From assembly GCA_001942045.1 (NCBI GenBank), contig MSTD01000009.1, positions 91,426 through 121,811 on the forward strand: 30,386 nt of DNA, given 5' to 3'. The notes under the pieces were generated by a model. The model was not told where the DNA came from and made no database searches. It saw only the letters and a list, made by a program, of their open reading frames with translations. Shown in pieces: positions 22,980 to 30,386 of the stretch; the first letter of the stretch is position 1; every line of letters begins with the position of its first letter. A program made the translations under genes and the position numbers. This DNA is from Mycolicibacterium porcinum. GTDB taxonomy: Bacteria > Actinomycetota > Actinomycetes > Mycobacteriales > Mycobacteriaceae.

Positions 22980-25900
22980 ATGAGGCCTGGATTCGGCTTC
23001 GGGATAGCCCGTGACGAGCTGATTCGCGATTTCGGCGCGCAGTCGACCGTGCGGGGTGAACGCTATGCCGCCGAGGGCCGGGTCCGTGACATCGAGTTCG
23101 ATGCCGACGAGCGCCTGCTGCGCGGACGGTGCGTGGGTTCGCATGGTCAGCTGTACGTCCTTGAGGTCGGACTGTCGCCGGGAAGTCGGGCTGTCGTCGA
23201 GTGGGCATTGTGTTCATGCCCGGTGGGGTCGTTCTGCAAACATGCGGTCGCCCTGGTGCTGGCCGCGGCACCTCCCGACCCGACGCACCCTCCGGTGGAG
23301 CGGTGGCGCTACGTGCTCGACAAAGTGCTCGACGAGGTCGCGGTTCCGGACGGCGGCGGCAAACCGATCGCGCTGGAATTCTCGGTGACCGGCCCGACCC
23401 GCTACCGCCCGGGTTCGGTGCTGTCGGTGCGCCCGCTGTCTCTCGGGAAACGGGGCACCTGGATCAGCCGGGCCCTGACCTGGCGGCGCCTCGTCGACTA
23501 TCCCGAGCCCGGCGAGTTCGACCGCGACCAGTACCGCGCGGTGCGGGCGTTGTTGTCGGACATCGTGCGTTACTCGCCGCCGCACGGCGGGGGCGAGGGG
23601 ATGGTGCTCAACGGGATGCCCGCGACCCTGTGGCCGCGGCTCGCCGAGGTGCTGGATTCGGGCGTGACCGTGCTGGCCGACTCCGCGAGCGGGATCCGGG
23701 CGGTCGAATTGGTCAAGAACGTCCACCTGCGGTTGGATTTCGCGGCCGAGGACGCCGGTGGTGCGGTGATGTCGGTGGCGCTGATCGTCGACGGCCAGGA
23801 CTCCGACCCCGAAGGGGTGGGCTTGCTCGGGATGCCGGCCCCGCACGGGATGTTTCAGATCGTCGACTCGGTGTTGCGCCTGGGGGCGTTCGATCCGGTG
23901 CCGGGGCGCACCATGGCCGAGCTGCTGGGGCACCACGAGCAGGTGCACATCCCAGCCGACGTGGCCCGCGAACTGGCCGTCGACATCTTGCCGCGCCTGG
24001 CCGGCACGGTGGACCTGGAAGTCGCCGACGGCCTGTTCGTCCCGCCGACCATCACGGGGCCGCTGCCGGCGTTGACGGTCAAGGTGGTCGACGGAGGTGA
24101 TGCCCGGGCGTTCTGGAGTACGCGCTACCAGGTCAACGATCAGCATCATGACTTCGACCCGCTGTCCGCAGCCGGGTTGATCGGGTACCGGGATGTGGCC
24201 GCCGAAGAGGCGCTGTGGCAGCGGGTGCTGCCCGCGCTGCAGGCGGTCGCGGCGGCCGCGCAAGACTGGAAACGTCAAGCGTCACAACACGTCAACCGCC
24301 GGATCACCACGACCCTGGACACCGATGCCGTCCACGAACTACGGGCCATCGTCAACGCCGCGAACTCCTGGGATGCCGTCGCGGTGGCGTCACAGCGGAC
24401 GCTGCTGGGCGGGGTGATTCTCACCCGGGTGGAGGCCGCGGTGCTGTGCGACCAAACGCTGCCGCAGCTGGACTGTTTCCCGGAGCTGATGATCGACGCC
24501 GAGGACCGGTACCGGGCCGCGGGTGCCGATCCGGTGTTGTCGTTCTCCGGCGACACCTCCCTTCCGGGGGACTGGTTCAGCCTGAACGTCACGGTCAGCG
24601 TGGACGGTGAGTCCGTGGCGCTACCCGATGTCATCCGCGAATTGGCCTCGGGTGCAACGCACATGCTGCTGCCGTCGGGGATCTACTTCCGGCTGGACAC
24701 GCCTGAGCTGGTCCGGTTGAGAGCGCTGCTCGACGAGGCCAGGGCCCTCGGGGAGATCGACGGGGACCGGGTCAACGCCGCGTCGCTGAACATCACCCTG
24801 TGGGACGAGCTGCTCGAGCTCGGTGTCGTCGACGAGCAGCTCGCCCGGTGGCGGGCCAACCTGGCGCGGCTGGCTGCGGCCCGTCCACCGGAGCCCGTCG
24901 ACCCGCCGGCAGGACTGGCGGCCGAGCTGCGCGACTACCAGCGCGATGGGCTGGATTGGCTTTCGTTCCTGTGGGACAACGGGATCGGAGGGGTCCTCGC
25001 CGATGACATGGGTCTGGGAAAGACCGTGCAGACGCTGGCGCTGATCACCCGCGCCGTGTCCGGCGGCGCAGGCAAGTTCCTGGTGGTGGCGCCGACGAGC
25101 GTGGCACGCAATTGGGTGGCCGAATGCCGCAAGTTCACCCCGGGACTGAACGCGGTGGTGGTGACCTCGACGAATGCGCGGGCCGCCGTGGGATTGGCCG
25201 AACAGGTGGCCGATGCCGACATCGTTGTCACCTCCTACACGCTGTTGCGCATGGATGTCGCGGCGTACTCGCAAATCCAATGGGCCGGAATGGTTCTCGA
25301 TGAAGCGCAATTTGTGAAGAACCACCACAGCAAGACACATCAGGCCGCGCGGCTGCTCGATGTGCCGTTCAAGTTGGCCATCACCGGCACCCCGATGGAG
25401 AACAACCTGATGGAGTTGTGGTCGCTGCTGTCGATCACGGTGCCCGGGCTGTTCCCGTCGCCCAAGGTGTTCGAGACGTATTTCCGCAAGCCGATCGAAT
25501 CGGGTCAGGCCGACGACCTGTTGCCGGTGTTGCGCCGGCGGATCAAACCGGTGCTGTTGCGACGCACGAAAAGTCAGGTGGTTCGCGAACTTCCGGAGAA
25601 GAGCGAGCAGGTGCTCACCATCGGCCTGAGCGCCAAGCACCGCAAGATCTACGACACGCGGCTGGCCCGGGAACGACAGAAAGTGCTCGGGCTGCTCGGG
25701 GACTGGGAGAAGAACCGGTTCCAGATCTTCCGCTCGCTGACCCTGCTACGGCAGCTGAGTCTGCACCCGGGACTGGTCGACGACTCAGCACGTTCGGTGG
25801 GGTCGGCCAAGATCGACTTCCTGGTCGAGCAACTGGATCAGCTGGTCGCCGAGGGACACAGTGCGCTGGTGTTCAGCCAGTTCACCGGATTCCTCGCGAT

Positions 25901-26312
25901 CGTGCGGGCACACCTGGATTCGGCGGGTATCGCCTACAGCTATCTGGACGGCTCGGTCGACTCCGACGGACGGGCCAGGGCCATCGAGGAATTCGGTGCC
26001 GGCGCCAAGCAGGTGTTTCTGATCAGCCTGAAGGCGGGCGGATTCGGGCTCAACCTCACCGCCGCCGACTACTGCTTCCTGTGCGATCCGTGGTGGAGCC
26101 CGGCCGCCGAGGCACAAGCCGTCGACCGGGCCCACCGCATCGGGCAGACCCGGCCGGTCACCGTCTACCGTCTGGTCGCGGAGAACACCATCGAGGAGAA
26201 GGTGGTCGCGCTGCAGGACCGCAAGCGGGCCCTGTTCGCCGCGGTGGTCGACGACGGGGACCTGTTCGGCTCGGCGATCTCCGCGTCCGACATCCGTGAA
26301 CTGCTCGGTTGA
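22980..26312 (+). CDS. SNF2/HepA-type helicase with N-terminal SWIM zinc finger
   Basis: The 1110-residue protein begins with a SWIM zinc finger (CSCPVGSFCKH, residues about 79-90), has a long central region (about 120-620) without clear motifs, then an SNF2-type motor. Visible motifs are the Walker A segment DDMGLGKTVQTLAL (near 674), VVAPTSVARNWVAEC, motif II as LDEAQFVKN (near 771), TGTPMENNLMELW, and in the C-terminal lobe VFSQFTGF, SLKAGGFGLNLT and DRAHRIGQTRPVTVYRL (near 1049). It should be a double-stranded DNA translocase. M. tuberculosis HelZ (Rv2101) is a relative by family, but orthology is not claimed. The stop TGA directly abuts the opposite-strand stop of the permease gene. Confidence 0.9.
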   Translation: MRPGFGFGIARDELIRDFGAQSTVRGERYAAEGRVRDIEFDADERLLRGRCVGSHGQLYVLEVGLSPGSRAVVEWALCSCPVGSFCKHAVALVLAAAPPDPTHPPVERWRYVLDKVLDEVAVPDGGGKPIALEFSVTGPTRYRPGSVLSVRPLSLGKRGTWISRALTWRRLVDYPEPGEFDRDQYRAVRALLSDIVRYSPPHGGGEGMVLNGMPATLWPRLAEVLDSGVTVLADSASGIRAVELVKNVHLRLDFAAEDAGGAVMSVALIVDGQDSDPEGVGLLGMPAPHGMFQIVDSVLRLGAFDPVPGRTMAELLGHHEQVHIPADVARELAVDILPRLAGTVDLEVADGLFVPPTITGPLPALTVKVVDGGDARAFWSTRYQVNDQHHDFDPLSAAGLIGYRDVAAEEALWQRVLPALQAVAAAAQDWKRQASQHVNRRITTTLDTDAVHELRAIVNAANSWDAVAVASQRTLLGGVILTRVEAAVLCDQTLPQLDCFPELMIDAEDRYRAAGADPVLSFSGDTSLPGDWFSLNVTVSVDGESVALPDVIRELASGATHMLLPSGIYFRLDTPELVRLRALLDEARALGEIDGDRVNAASLNITLWDELLELGVVDEQLARWRANLARLAAARPPEPVDPPAGLAAELRDYQRDGLDWLSFLWDNGIGGVLADDMGLGKTVQTLALITRAVSGGAGKFLVVAPTSVARNWVAECRKFTPGLNAVVVTSTNARAAVGLAEQVADADIVVTSYTLLRMDVAAYSQIQWAGMVLDEAQFVKNHHSKTHQAARLLDVPFKLAITGTPMENNLMELWSLLSITVPGLFPSPKVFETYFRKPIESGQADDLLPVLRRRIKPVLLRRTKSQVVRELPEKSEQVLTIGLSAKHRKIYDTRLARERQKVLGLLGDWEKNRFQIFRSLTLLRQLSLHPGLVDDSARSVGSAKIDFLVEQLDQLVAEGHSALVFSQFTGFLAIVRAHLDSAGIAYSYLDGSVDSDGRARAIEEFGAGAKQVFLISLKAGGFGLNLTAADYCFLCDPWWSPAAEAQAVDRAHRIGQTRPVTVYRLVAENTIEEKVVALQDRKRALFAAVVDDGDLFGSAISASDIRELLG

Positions 26313-27896
26313 TTAGCCCGGCAGTTCGGCGGCGTCCACCTGCTTGATCGGACCGGTGAACCAGTGCTTCACCGACACGTGCCAGTAGATGAACAGCAGC
26401 ACCAGCACACCGCCGACCAGCAGCGGGGTGTAGTTCACGAACTTCCACTCGAAGCTGGGATCCCACGGCATGCCGCCCAGCGAGGTCGGGAACATCGCGA
26501 TGATCGAGGTGACGATGATCTCGACGATCGCCACCGGCGCCATCCACTTGTACTTGTTGCCGACGTTCCACTTGCCCTGCTCGAAGGAATCGCCGGCCTT
26601 CCACCGGAAATAGATCGGCACCGCGAAGCACAGGTACAACCCGACCACACCGATCGAGACGACGGCGTAGAACGCGACCGGGGAGGGCACCTCGACGCCG
26701 TTGACCGGAATCTTCACCGCCACGATGGCGGGCAGCGTGATGATCGCCGCGATCACCGCGGTGACGATGACGGCATTGGCGGGCACACGGGTAGCGCTGA
26801 CCTTCGACCACAACTGGTGGCCGGGGACCGCCCGGTCGCGGCTGAACGCGAACAGCATGCGGGAGGCGCTGGTTTGGCAGGCGGTGGTGCAGAACAGCTG
26901 CCCCGCGGTGGCGATCAGCAGCACGACACCGGCCCACTTCGATCCCAGCGCCTGGGTGAAGATCGTGGCCACCGCGCCACCGTTGGCGGACACCTCGTCG
27001 GAGTTCTGCACCGCGAACAGGAACGACAGCAACAGGATCCAGCCACCGATGGCCGAGTAGAAGATCGACTGCCAGATGCCCTTCGCGGCGGCGTTGGCGG
27101 CGCTCTTGGTCTCCTCGGACAGATGCGCTGACGCGTCGTAACCGGTGATCGTGTATTGCGTGAGGATGGCCGAGATCGGCAGCACGAACAGCAGGAAACC
27201 CCAGCCGGACGTGGAGCCGGAGAAGATTCCGGAGTTGTTGATCGTCTTGGCGAAAACATCGGAGACACTGGCGTGTTGGTCTGGGAGCAGCCACAGGATC
27301 GCGATCACTGCGGCGGCACCCGCGACATGCCACCACACCGAGATGTTGTTGATGACGGCCAGCAGGTGTGACGAGAAGATGTTGATCACGGCCGAGGCCG
27401 CCAAAATGATCAGGAACATGATGAACACCCGGGTCAGGCTGTAGCCGGCGAGCCAGGATTCGCTGAACGTCCCCAGCGTCAGGTCCAGGAATGTCGCGCT
27501 GCCGTAGGACACGGACGCCAGGATCGCGATCAGGCCGATCAGGTTGAGCCAGCCCGTGTAGAACCCGGCCTTGGGTCCGCCGAGTTTGGAAGCCCACCAA
27601 TAGATTCCGCCTGAGGTCGGGTACGCGGAAACGAGTTCGGCCAGGCAGAACCCGATGATCAGGATGAACACCGAGACGATCGGCCAGCCCCAGGCGATCG
27701 CGGCCGGACCGCCGTTGTTCCAGCCGAGCCCGAATGAGGTGAAGCAGCCCGCCAGGATCGAGATGATCGAGAACGAGATGGCGAAGTTGGAAAATCCCGA
27801 CCAGGACCGCTGCAATTCCTGGACGTAACCAAGTTTGGCGAGATGTTGCTCGTCGTCGGAAAGGTGTTCGGCGAGTTCTTCGTGCCCCTCGGGCAT
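26313..27896 (-). CDS. APC-superfamily amino acid / amine permease
   Basis: The 527-residue protein has about 12 hydrophobic helices and the APC-family hallmarks: a hydrophilic N-terminus, SWSGFSNFAISFSIISILAG in helix 1, AELVSAYPTSGGIYWWASKL with the PTSGG/YxW signature near helix 2-3, and a helix 6 segment YDASAHLSEETKSA in which the acidic pair follows the helix, as in the GABA/choline permease (Bat1/GabP-like) group. The ATG at 27894-27896 has GAGGAG 7 nt upstream. It is divergent from the glnA4-type operon, 189 bp apart, which suggests it imports that pathway's amine or amino acid. Its stop TAA abuts the helicase stop. The specific substrate cannot be read from the sequence. Confidence 0.88.
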   Translation of the reverse strand: MPEGHEELAEHLSDDEQHLAKLGYVQELQRSWSGFSNFAISFSIISILAGCFTSFGLGWNNGGPAAIAWGWPIVSVFILIIGFCLAELVSAYPTSGGIYWWASKLGGPKAGFYTGWLNLIGLIAILASVSYGSATFLDLTLGTFSESWLAGYSLTRVFIMFLIILAASAVINIFSSHLLAVINNISVWWHVAGAAAVIAILWLLPDQHASVSDVFAKTINNSGIFSGSTSGWGFLLFVLPISAILTQYTITGYDASAHLSEETKSAANAAAKGIWQSIFYSAIGGWILLLSFLFAVQNSDEVSANGGAVATIFTQALGSKWAGVVLLIATAGQLFCTTACQTSASRMLFAFSRDRAVPGHQLWSKVSATRVPANAVIVTAVIAAIITLPAIVAVKIPVNGVEVPSPVAFYAVVSIGVVGLYLCFAVPIYFRWKAGDSFEQGKWNVGNKYKWMAPVAIVEIIVTSIIAMFPTSLGGMPWDPSFEWKFVNYTPLLVGGVLVLLFIYWHVSVKHWFTGPIKQVDAAELPG

Positions 27897-28085
27897 GGCG
27901 GCTCCTCGTGTGCAGGGCGGTGGGCGATCTGCACACGGACAATAGAGCGTTATTGGTCTGCTGTCCTACCTTTTGGGGGTGACAATCATGCTAATTCGAG
28001 GCACGATCGTCACGTCATCGGCGAGGCAATGGTCGGCTGGACATCAGGTTGGCCACCGAGTCCCACACGGGCAGGAGGGTGCGCA
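27897..28085. other. Divergent promoter region of permease and glnA4-type genes
   Basis: This 189-bp stretch has no gene. It holds the two ribosome-binding sites (GAGGAG on the minus strand next to 27897, AGGAGG at 28073-28078) and a small inverted repeat, CAATA-6-TATTG, at 27940-27955. On the minus strand TATTGT within it is a possible -10 hexamer for the permease. A shared regulator site is likely here but none is identified with confidence. Confidence 0.4.
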
Positions 28086-29453
28086 ATGAGCCAGAACCCC
28101 GGCATGCTGGCACGAGCCGACCTGGAGCAAATGGTGGCGGCGGGCGAGATCGACACCGTGATCGTCGCCTTCTGCGACATGCAGGGCCGGCTCACGGGCA
28201 AGCGGGTTTCGGGCCGATTGTTCGTCGAGGAGGTCGCCGCCCACGGCGCCGAGTGCTGCAACTACCTGCTCGCGGTCGATGTCGACATGAACACCGTCGG
28301 CGGCTACTCGATGTCGAGTTGGGACACCGGCTACGGGGACATGGTGATGACCGCCGACTTCACCACACTGCGGTTGATTCCATGGCTGCCCGGCACCGCC
28401 CTGGTGATGGCAGATCTGTCGTGGCTCGATGGTCGCCCCGTCGAGCAGGCGCCGCGCAGCATCCTCAACCGCCAGATCGACCGACTGACCGAGCGGAAAC
28501 TGGTCCCGTACGTCGGTACCGAACTCGAATTCATGGTGTTCGACAACACCTTCCGTGAAGCCTGGGCTGCCGGCTACCGCGATCTGACACCGGCCACCGA
28601 CTACAACGTCGATTACGCGATGATGGCGTCCACCCGCATGGAGCCGCTGCTGCGCGACATCCGGCTGGGCATGGAGGGGGCCGGCTTGTACTGCGAGGGT
28701 GTCAAGGGGGAGTGCAACCTGGGGCAGCAGGAGATCGCCTTCCGATACGACCATGCCCGTAGCACCTGTGACAACCACACGATCTACAAGAACGGTGCGA
28801 AGGAGATCGCCGACCAGCACGGCAAGAGCCTGACCTTCATGGCGAAATTCGATGAACGCGAAGGCAATAGCTGTCACATCCACATCTCGCTGCGTGGCGA
28901 GGACGGGTCGCCGGTGTTCGCCGACGAGTCCGGCCCGAACGGGATGTCGCCGATGTTCCGCAGCTTCGTCGCGGGCCAATTGGCCACGCTGCGCGAGCTG
29001 ACGTTGTTCTATGCACCGAACATCAACTCCTACAAGAGATTTGCCGACGGCAGCTTCGCGCCCACAGCCATCGCCTGGGGTATGGACAACCGGACCTGCG
29101 CGCTGCGCGTGGTCGGTCACGGGTCCGGCATGCGGGTGGAATGCCGGGCGCCCGGTGGTGACGTCAACCAGTACCTGGCCGTGTCGGCACTGATCGCCGG
29201 TGGTCTGTACGGCATCGATCACGAGCTGGAACTGCCCGACGCACTGCCGGGCAACGCCTATGCCAGTGCGGCGCAACGGTTGCCCACCACCTTGGCCGAG
29301 GCCGCCGAGCTGTTCGCGAAATCCGAGGTGGCGCGGACGGCGTTCGGGGACGACGTCGTGGAGCACTACCTCAACAATGCACGGATCGAACTGGCGGCGT
29401 TCAATTCGGCGGTGACCGACTGGGAGAGGGTGCGCGGCTTTGAGCGGCTCTGA
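28086..29453 (+). CDS. glnA4: Glutamine synthetase-like gamma-glutamyl-amine ligase (GlnA4 type)
   Basis: The 455-residue protein has the glutamine synthetase fold: FCDMQGRLTGKRVSGRLF at the N-terminal beta-grasp part, ELEFMVFDN (metal-binding Glu), CEGVKGECNLGQQEIAF, GNSCHIHISL, and FAPTAIAWGMDNRTCALRVVG with the ATP/glutamate-binding Arg residues. It lacks the NLYDLPP adenylylation loop of GlnA1, having GNAYASAAQRLP instead, as in the PuuA/GlnA3/GlnA4 group that joins glutamate to amines. The position and length match M. tuberculosis glnA4 (Rv2860c). AGGAGG lies 7 nt before the ATG. The downstream amidotransferase-like hydrolase and aldehyde dehydrogenase suggest gamma-glutamylation of an amine such as a polyamine or ethanolamine; which one is not resolved. 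Confidence 0.9.
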   Translation: MSQNPGMLARADLEQMVAAGEIDTVIVAFCDMQGRLTGKRVSGRLFVEEVAAHGAECCNYLLAVDVDMNTVGGYSMSSWDTGYGDMVMTADFTTLRLIPWLPGTALVMADLSWLDGRPVEQAPRSILNRQIDRLTERKLVPYVGTELEFMVFDNTFREAWAAGYRDLTPATDYNVDYAMMASTRMEPLLRDIRLGMEGAGLYCEGVKGECNLGQQEIAFRYDHARSTCDNHTIYKNGAKEIADQHGKSLTFMAKFDEREGNSCHIHISLRGEDGSPVFADESGPNGMSPMFRSFVAGQLATLRELTLFYAPNINSYKRFADGSFAPTAIAWGMDNRTCALRVVGHGSGMRVECRAPGGDVNQYLAVSALIAGGLYGIDHELELPDALPGNAYASAAQRLPTTLAEAAELFAKSEVARTAFGDDVVEHYLNNARIELAAFNSAVTDWERVRGFERL

Positions 29454-30198
29454 CGTCGGCGGCGCCGACGCCACCCGCCCGGTGATCGGCATGAGCACCT
29501 ACCTGCAGCAGGCGCAGACCGGAGTGTGGGATGTGCAGGCGAGTTTCCTGCCGCAGGTCTACTTCGAAGGCGTCACCCTTTCCGGCGGCATCGCGGTGCT
29601 GCTGCCGCCGCAGCCGGTGGACGGTGATGTCGTCGATCTGGTCCTCGACCGCATCGACGGTCTGGTGATCACCGGCGGTCCCGACGTCGACCCCGCGCGC
29701 TACGGACAGCGGTCACACCCGGCCACCAACCAACCGGCCACCGCGCGCGATGCCTGGGAGTTCGCCCTGCTGGAAGCCGCTCTGCGGCGCGGTATCCCGG
29801 TGCTCGGCGTGTGCCGCGGCGCCCAGGTGCTCAACACCGCGCTGGGCGGCACCCTGCACCAGCACCTGCCCGATGTGATCGGGAGCACGCATCACCAGAA
29901 GGGCAACGCGGTGTTCGGCACCTCGTCGATACGCACTGTGCCGAACACCCGATTGGCGGACCTGATCGGCGAGACGTCCGATGCGCAGTGCTATCACCAT
30001 CAGGCCATCGACCTACTGGGAGAAGGGCTGGTGGTCAGTGCCCGTGACGCCGACGGTGTGATCGAGGCGGTCGAGCTGCCCGGAGACACCTTCGTGCTGG
30101 GCGTGCAGTGGCACCCCGAAGAAACCCTCGACGATCTGCGGTTGTTCGCCGCTGTCGTCGAGGCAGCCAGAACCTATGCGACAGAAAGGGTCTCATGA
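29440..30198 (+). CDS. Gamma-glutamyl-GABA hydrolase-like class I amidotransferase (PuuD-type, Rv2859c-like)
   Basis: The 252-residue protein is a class I glutaminase-fold hydrolase of the peptidase C26/PuuD group: the oxyanion segment LVITGGPDVDPARYG, the nucleophile Cys125 in LGVCRGAQVLN, and His225 with Glu227 in GVQWHPEE complete the triad. YHHQAIDLLGEGL is typical of gamma-glutamyl-GABA hydrolases. It should free the glutamate from the gamma-glutamylated acid at the end of the pathway started by the GlnA4-type ligase. Translation starts at a TTG (29440) with AGAGGG 9 nt upstream, overlapping the glnA4 end by 14 bp, and its stop overlaps the next ATG as ATGA, so all three genes are coupled. 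Confidence 0.88.
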   Translation: MSGSDVGGADATRPVIGMSTYLQQAQTGVWDVQASFLPQVYFEGVTLSGGIAVLLPPQPVDGDVVDLVLDRIDGLVITGGPDVDPARYGQRSHPATNQPATARDAWEFALLEAALRRGIPVLGVCRGAQVLNTALGGTLHQHLPDVIGSTHHQKGNAVFGTSSIRTVPNTRLADLIGETSDAQCYHHQAIDLLGEGLVVSARDADGVIEAVELPGDTFVLGVQWHPEETLDDLRLFAAVVEAARTYATERVS

Positions 30199-30386
30199 CA
30201 TCCAGCCAGGTCGTCAACCCGGCCACCGAGGAGGTGCTGACCACCGTCGACCTCCTCGACGTGGGTGCCGTCGATGACGCGGTGGCCCGCGCCGCGGCCG
30301 CGCAACGGGCTTGGGCCCGGCAGGCGCCGGCCGACCGGGCCGCGGCACTGCGCGCCTTCGCCGCCGTCGTCGACGCCCACATCGGC
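30195..30386 (+). CDS. Aldehyde dehydrogenase, N-terminal fragment (cut by the window edge)
   Basis: Only the first 64 codons are present and the frame runs off the right edge. The visible part reads VVNPATEEVLTTVDLLD, then VDDAVARAAAAQRAWARQAPADRAAAL, the standard N-terminal start of NAD(P)-dependent aldehyde dehydrogenases. The ATG overlaps the stop of the hydrolase gene (ATGA), and GAAAGGG lies 4 nt before it. In M. tuberculosis the equivalent gene is aldC (Rv2858c). It would oxidise the gamma-glutamyl aldehyde, or the free aldehyde, made from the amine between the ligase and hydrolase steps. The catalytic Cys and Glu lie beyond the window. Confidence 0.88.
   Translation, partial: MTSSQVVNPATEEVLTTVDLLDVGAVDDAVARAAAAQRAWARQAPADRAAALRAFAAVVDAHIG

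Noticed and set aside
1..30386. tRNA, rRNA, CRISPR array, prophage or IS element
   Set aside because: No cloverleaf, repeat-spacer pattern, transposase, integrase or phage structural gene was recognised on reading both strands.

Overview
The window is high-GC actinobacterial DNA from a mycobacterium, most likely a non-tuberculous, Mycolicibacterium-type species. The main evidence is a gene order that, from memory, follows M. tuberculosis Rv2870c to Rv2858c: dxr, rip1, ispG (gcpE), an Rv2867c-like GNAT protein, the Rv2864c-like penicillin-binding lipoprotein, an Rv2862c-like DUF1707 protein, mapB, and a glnA4 / class I amidotransferase / aldehyde dehydrogenase set. F420-type enzymes, leaderless starts and lipoproteins of mycobacterial style agree with this. 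No rRNA, tRNA, CRISPR array, prophage or insertion sequence was seen.

Layout. 1-530: 3' end of an F420-dependent LLM-class oxidoreductase. 586-1894: a two-gene module of a ribbon-helix-helix regulator and a DUF4097 beta-repeat protein, with a three-part operator over its start. 1891-4134: an ECF sigma factor (SigI-like) divergent from an NmrA-type oxidoreductase and a Ddn-type nitroreductase, joined by a symmetric two-way promoter. 4176-8643: the core block dxr-rip1-ispG plus a GNAT gene, covering two steps of the MEP isoprenoid pathway and the site-2 protease between them. 8665-12069 (minus): aspT-aspD, an aspartate:alanine exchanger with an aspartate 4-decarboxylase, in the place where M. 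tuberculosis carries relFG. 12461-16251: cell-wall transpeptidase lipoprotein, DUF1707 protein, hotdog thioesterase and mapB.

16378-18561: cobyric acid synthase and a lipoprotein. 18625-19188: an alpha/beta-hydrolase-fold protein without a catalytic triad. 19192-19295: a long palindrome flanked by a 15-bp direct repeat. 19284-22882 (minus): an asnO-ngg pair predicted to make the osmolyte N-acetylglutaminylglutamine amide. 22980-26312: a SWIM/SNF2 helicase. 26313-27896 (minus): an APC-family amine or amino-acid permease, divergent from 28086-30386: glutamine synthetase-like ligase, gamma-glutamyl hydrolase and the start of an aldehyde dehydrogenase, which together look like a gamma-glutamylation route for amine catabolism.

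The observations most worth a second look are the mirror-image ECF promoter (3208-3271), the 11-bp-phased operator of the RHH/DUF4097 module (557-586), the palindromic element with a 15-bp direct repeat next to ngg (19192-19295), the NAGGN pair in a mycobacterium, and the aspT-aspD insertion at a variable junction.
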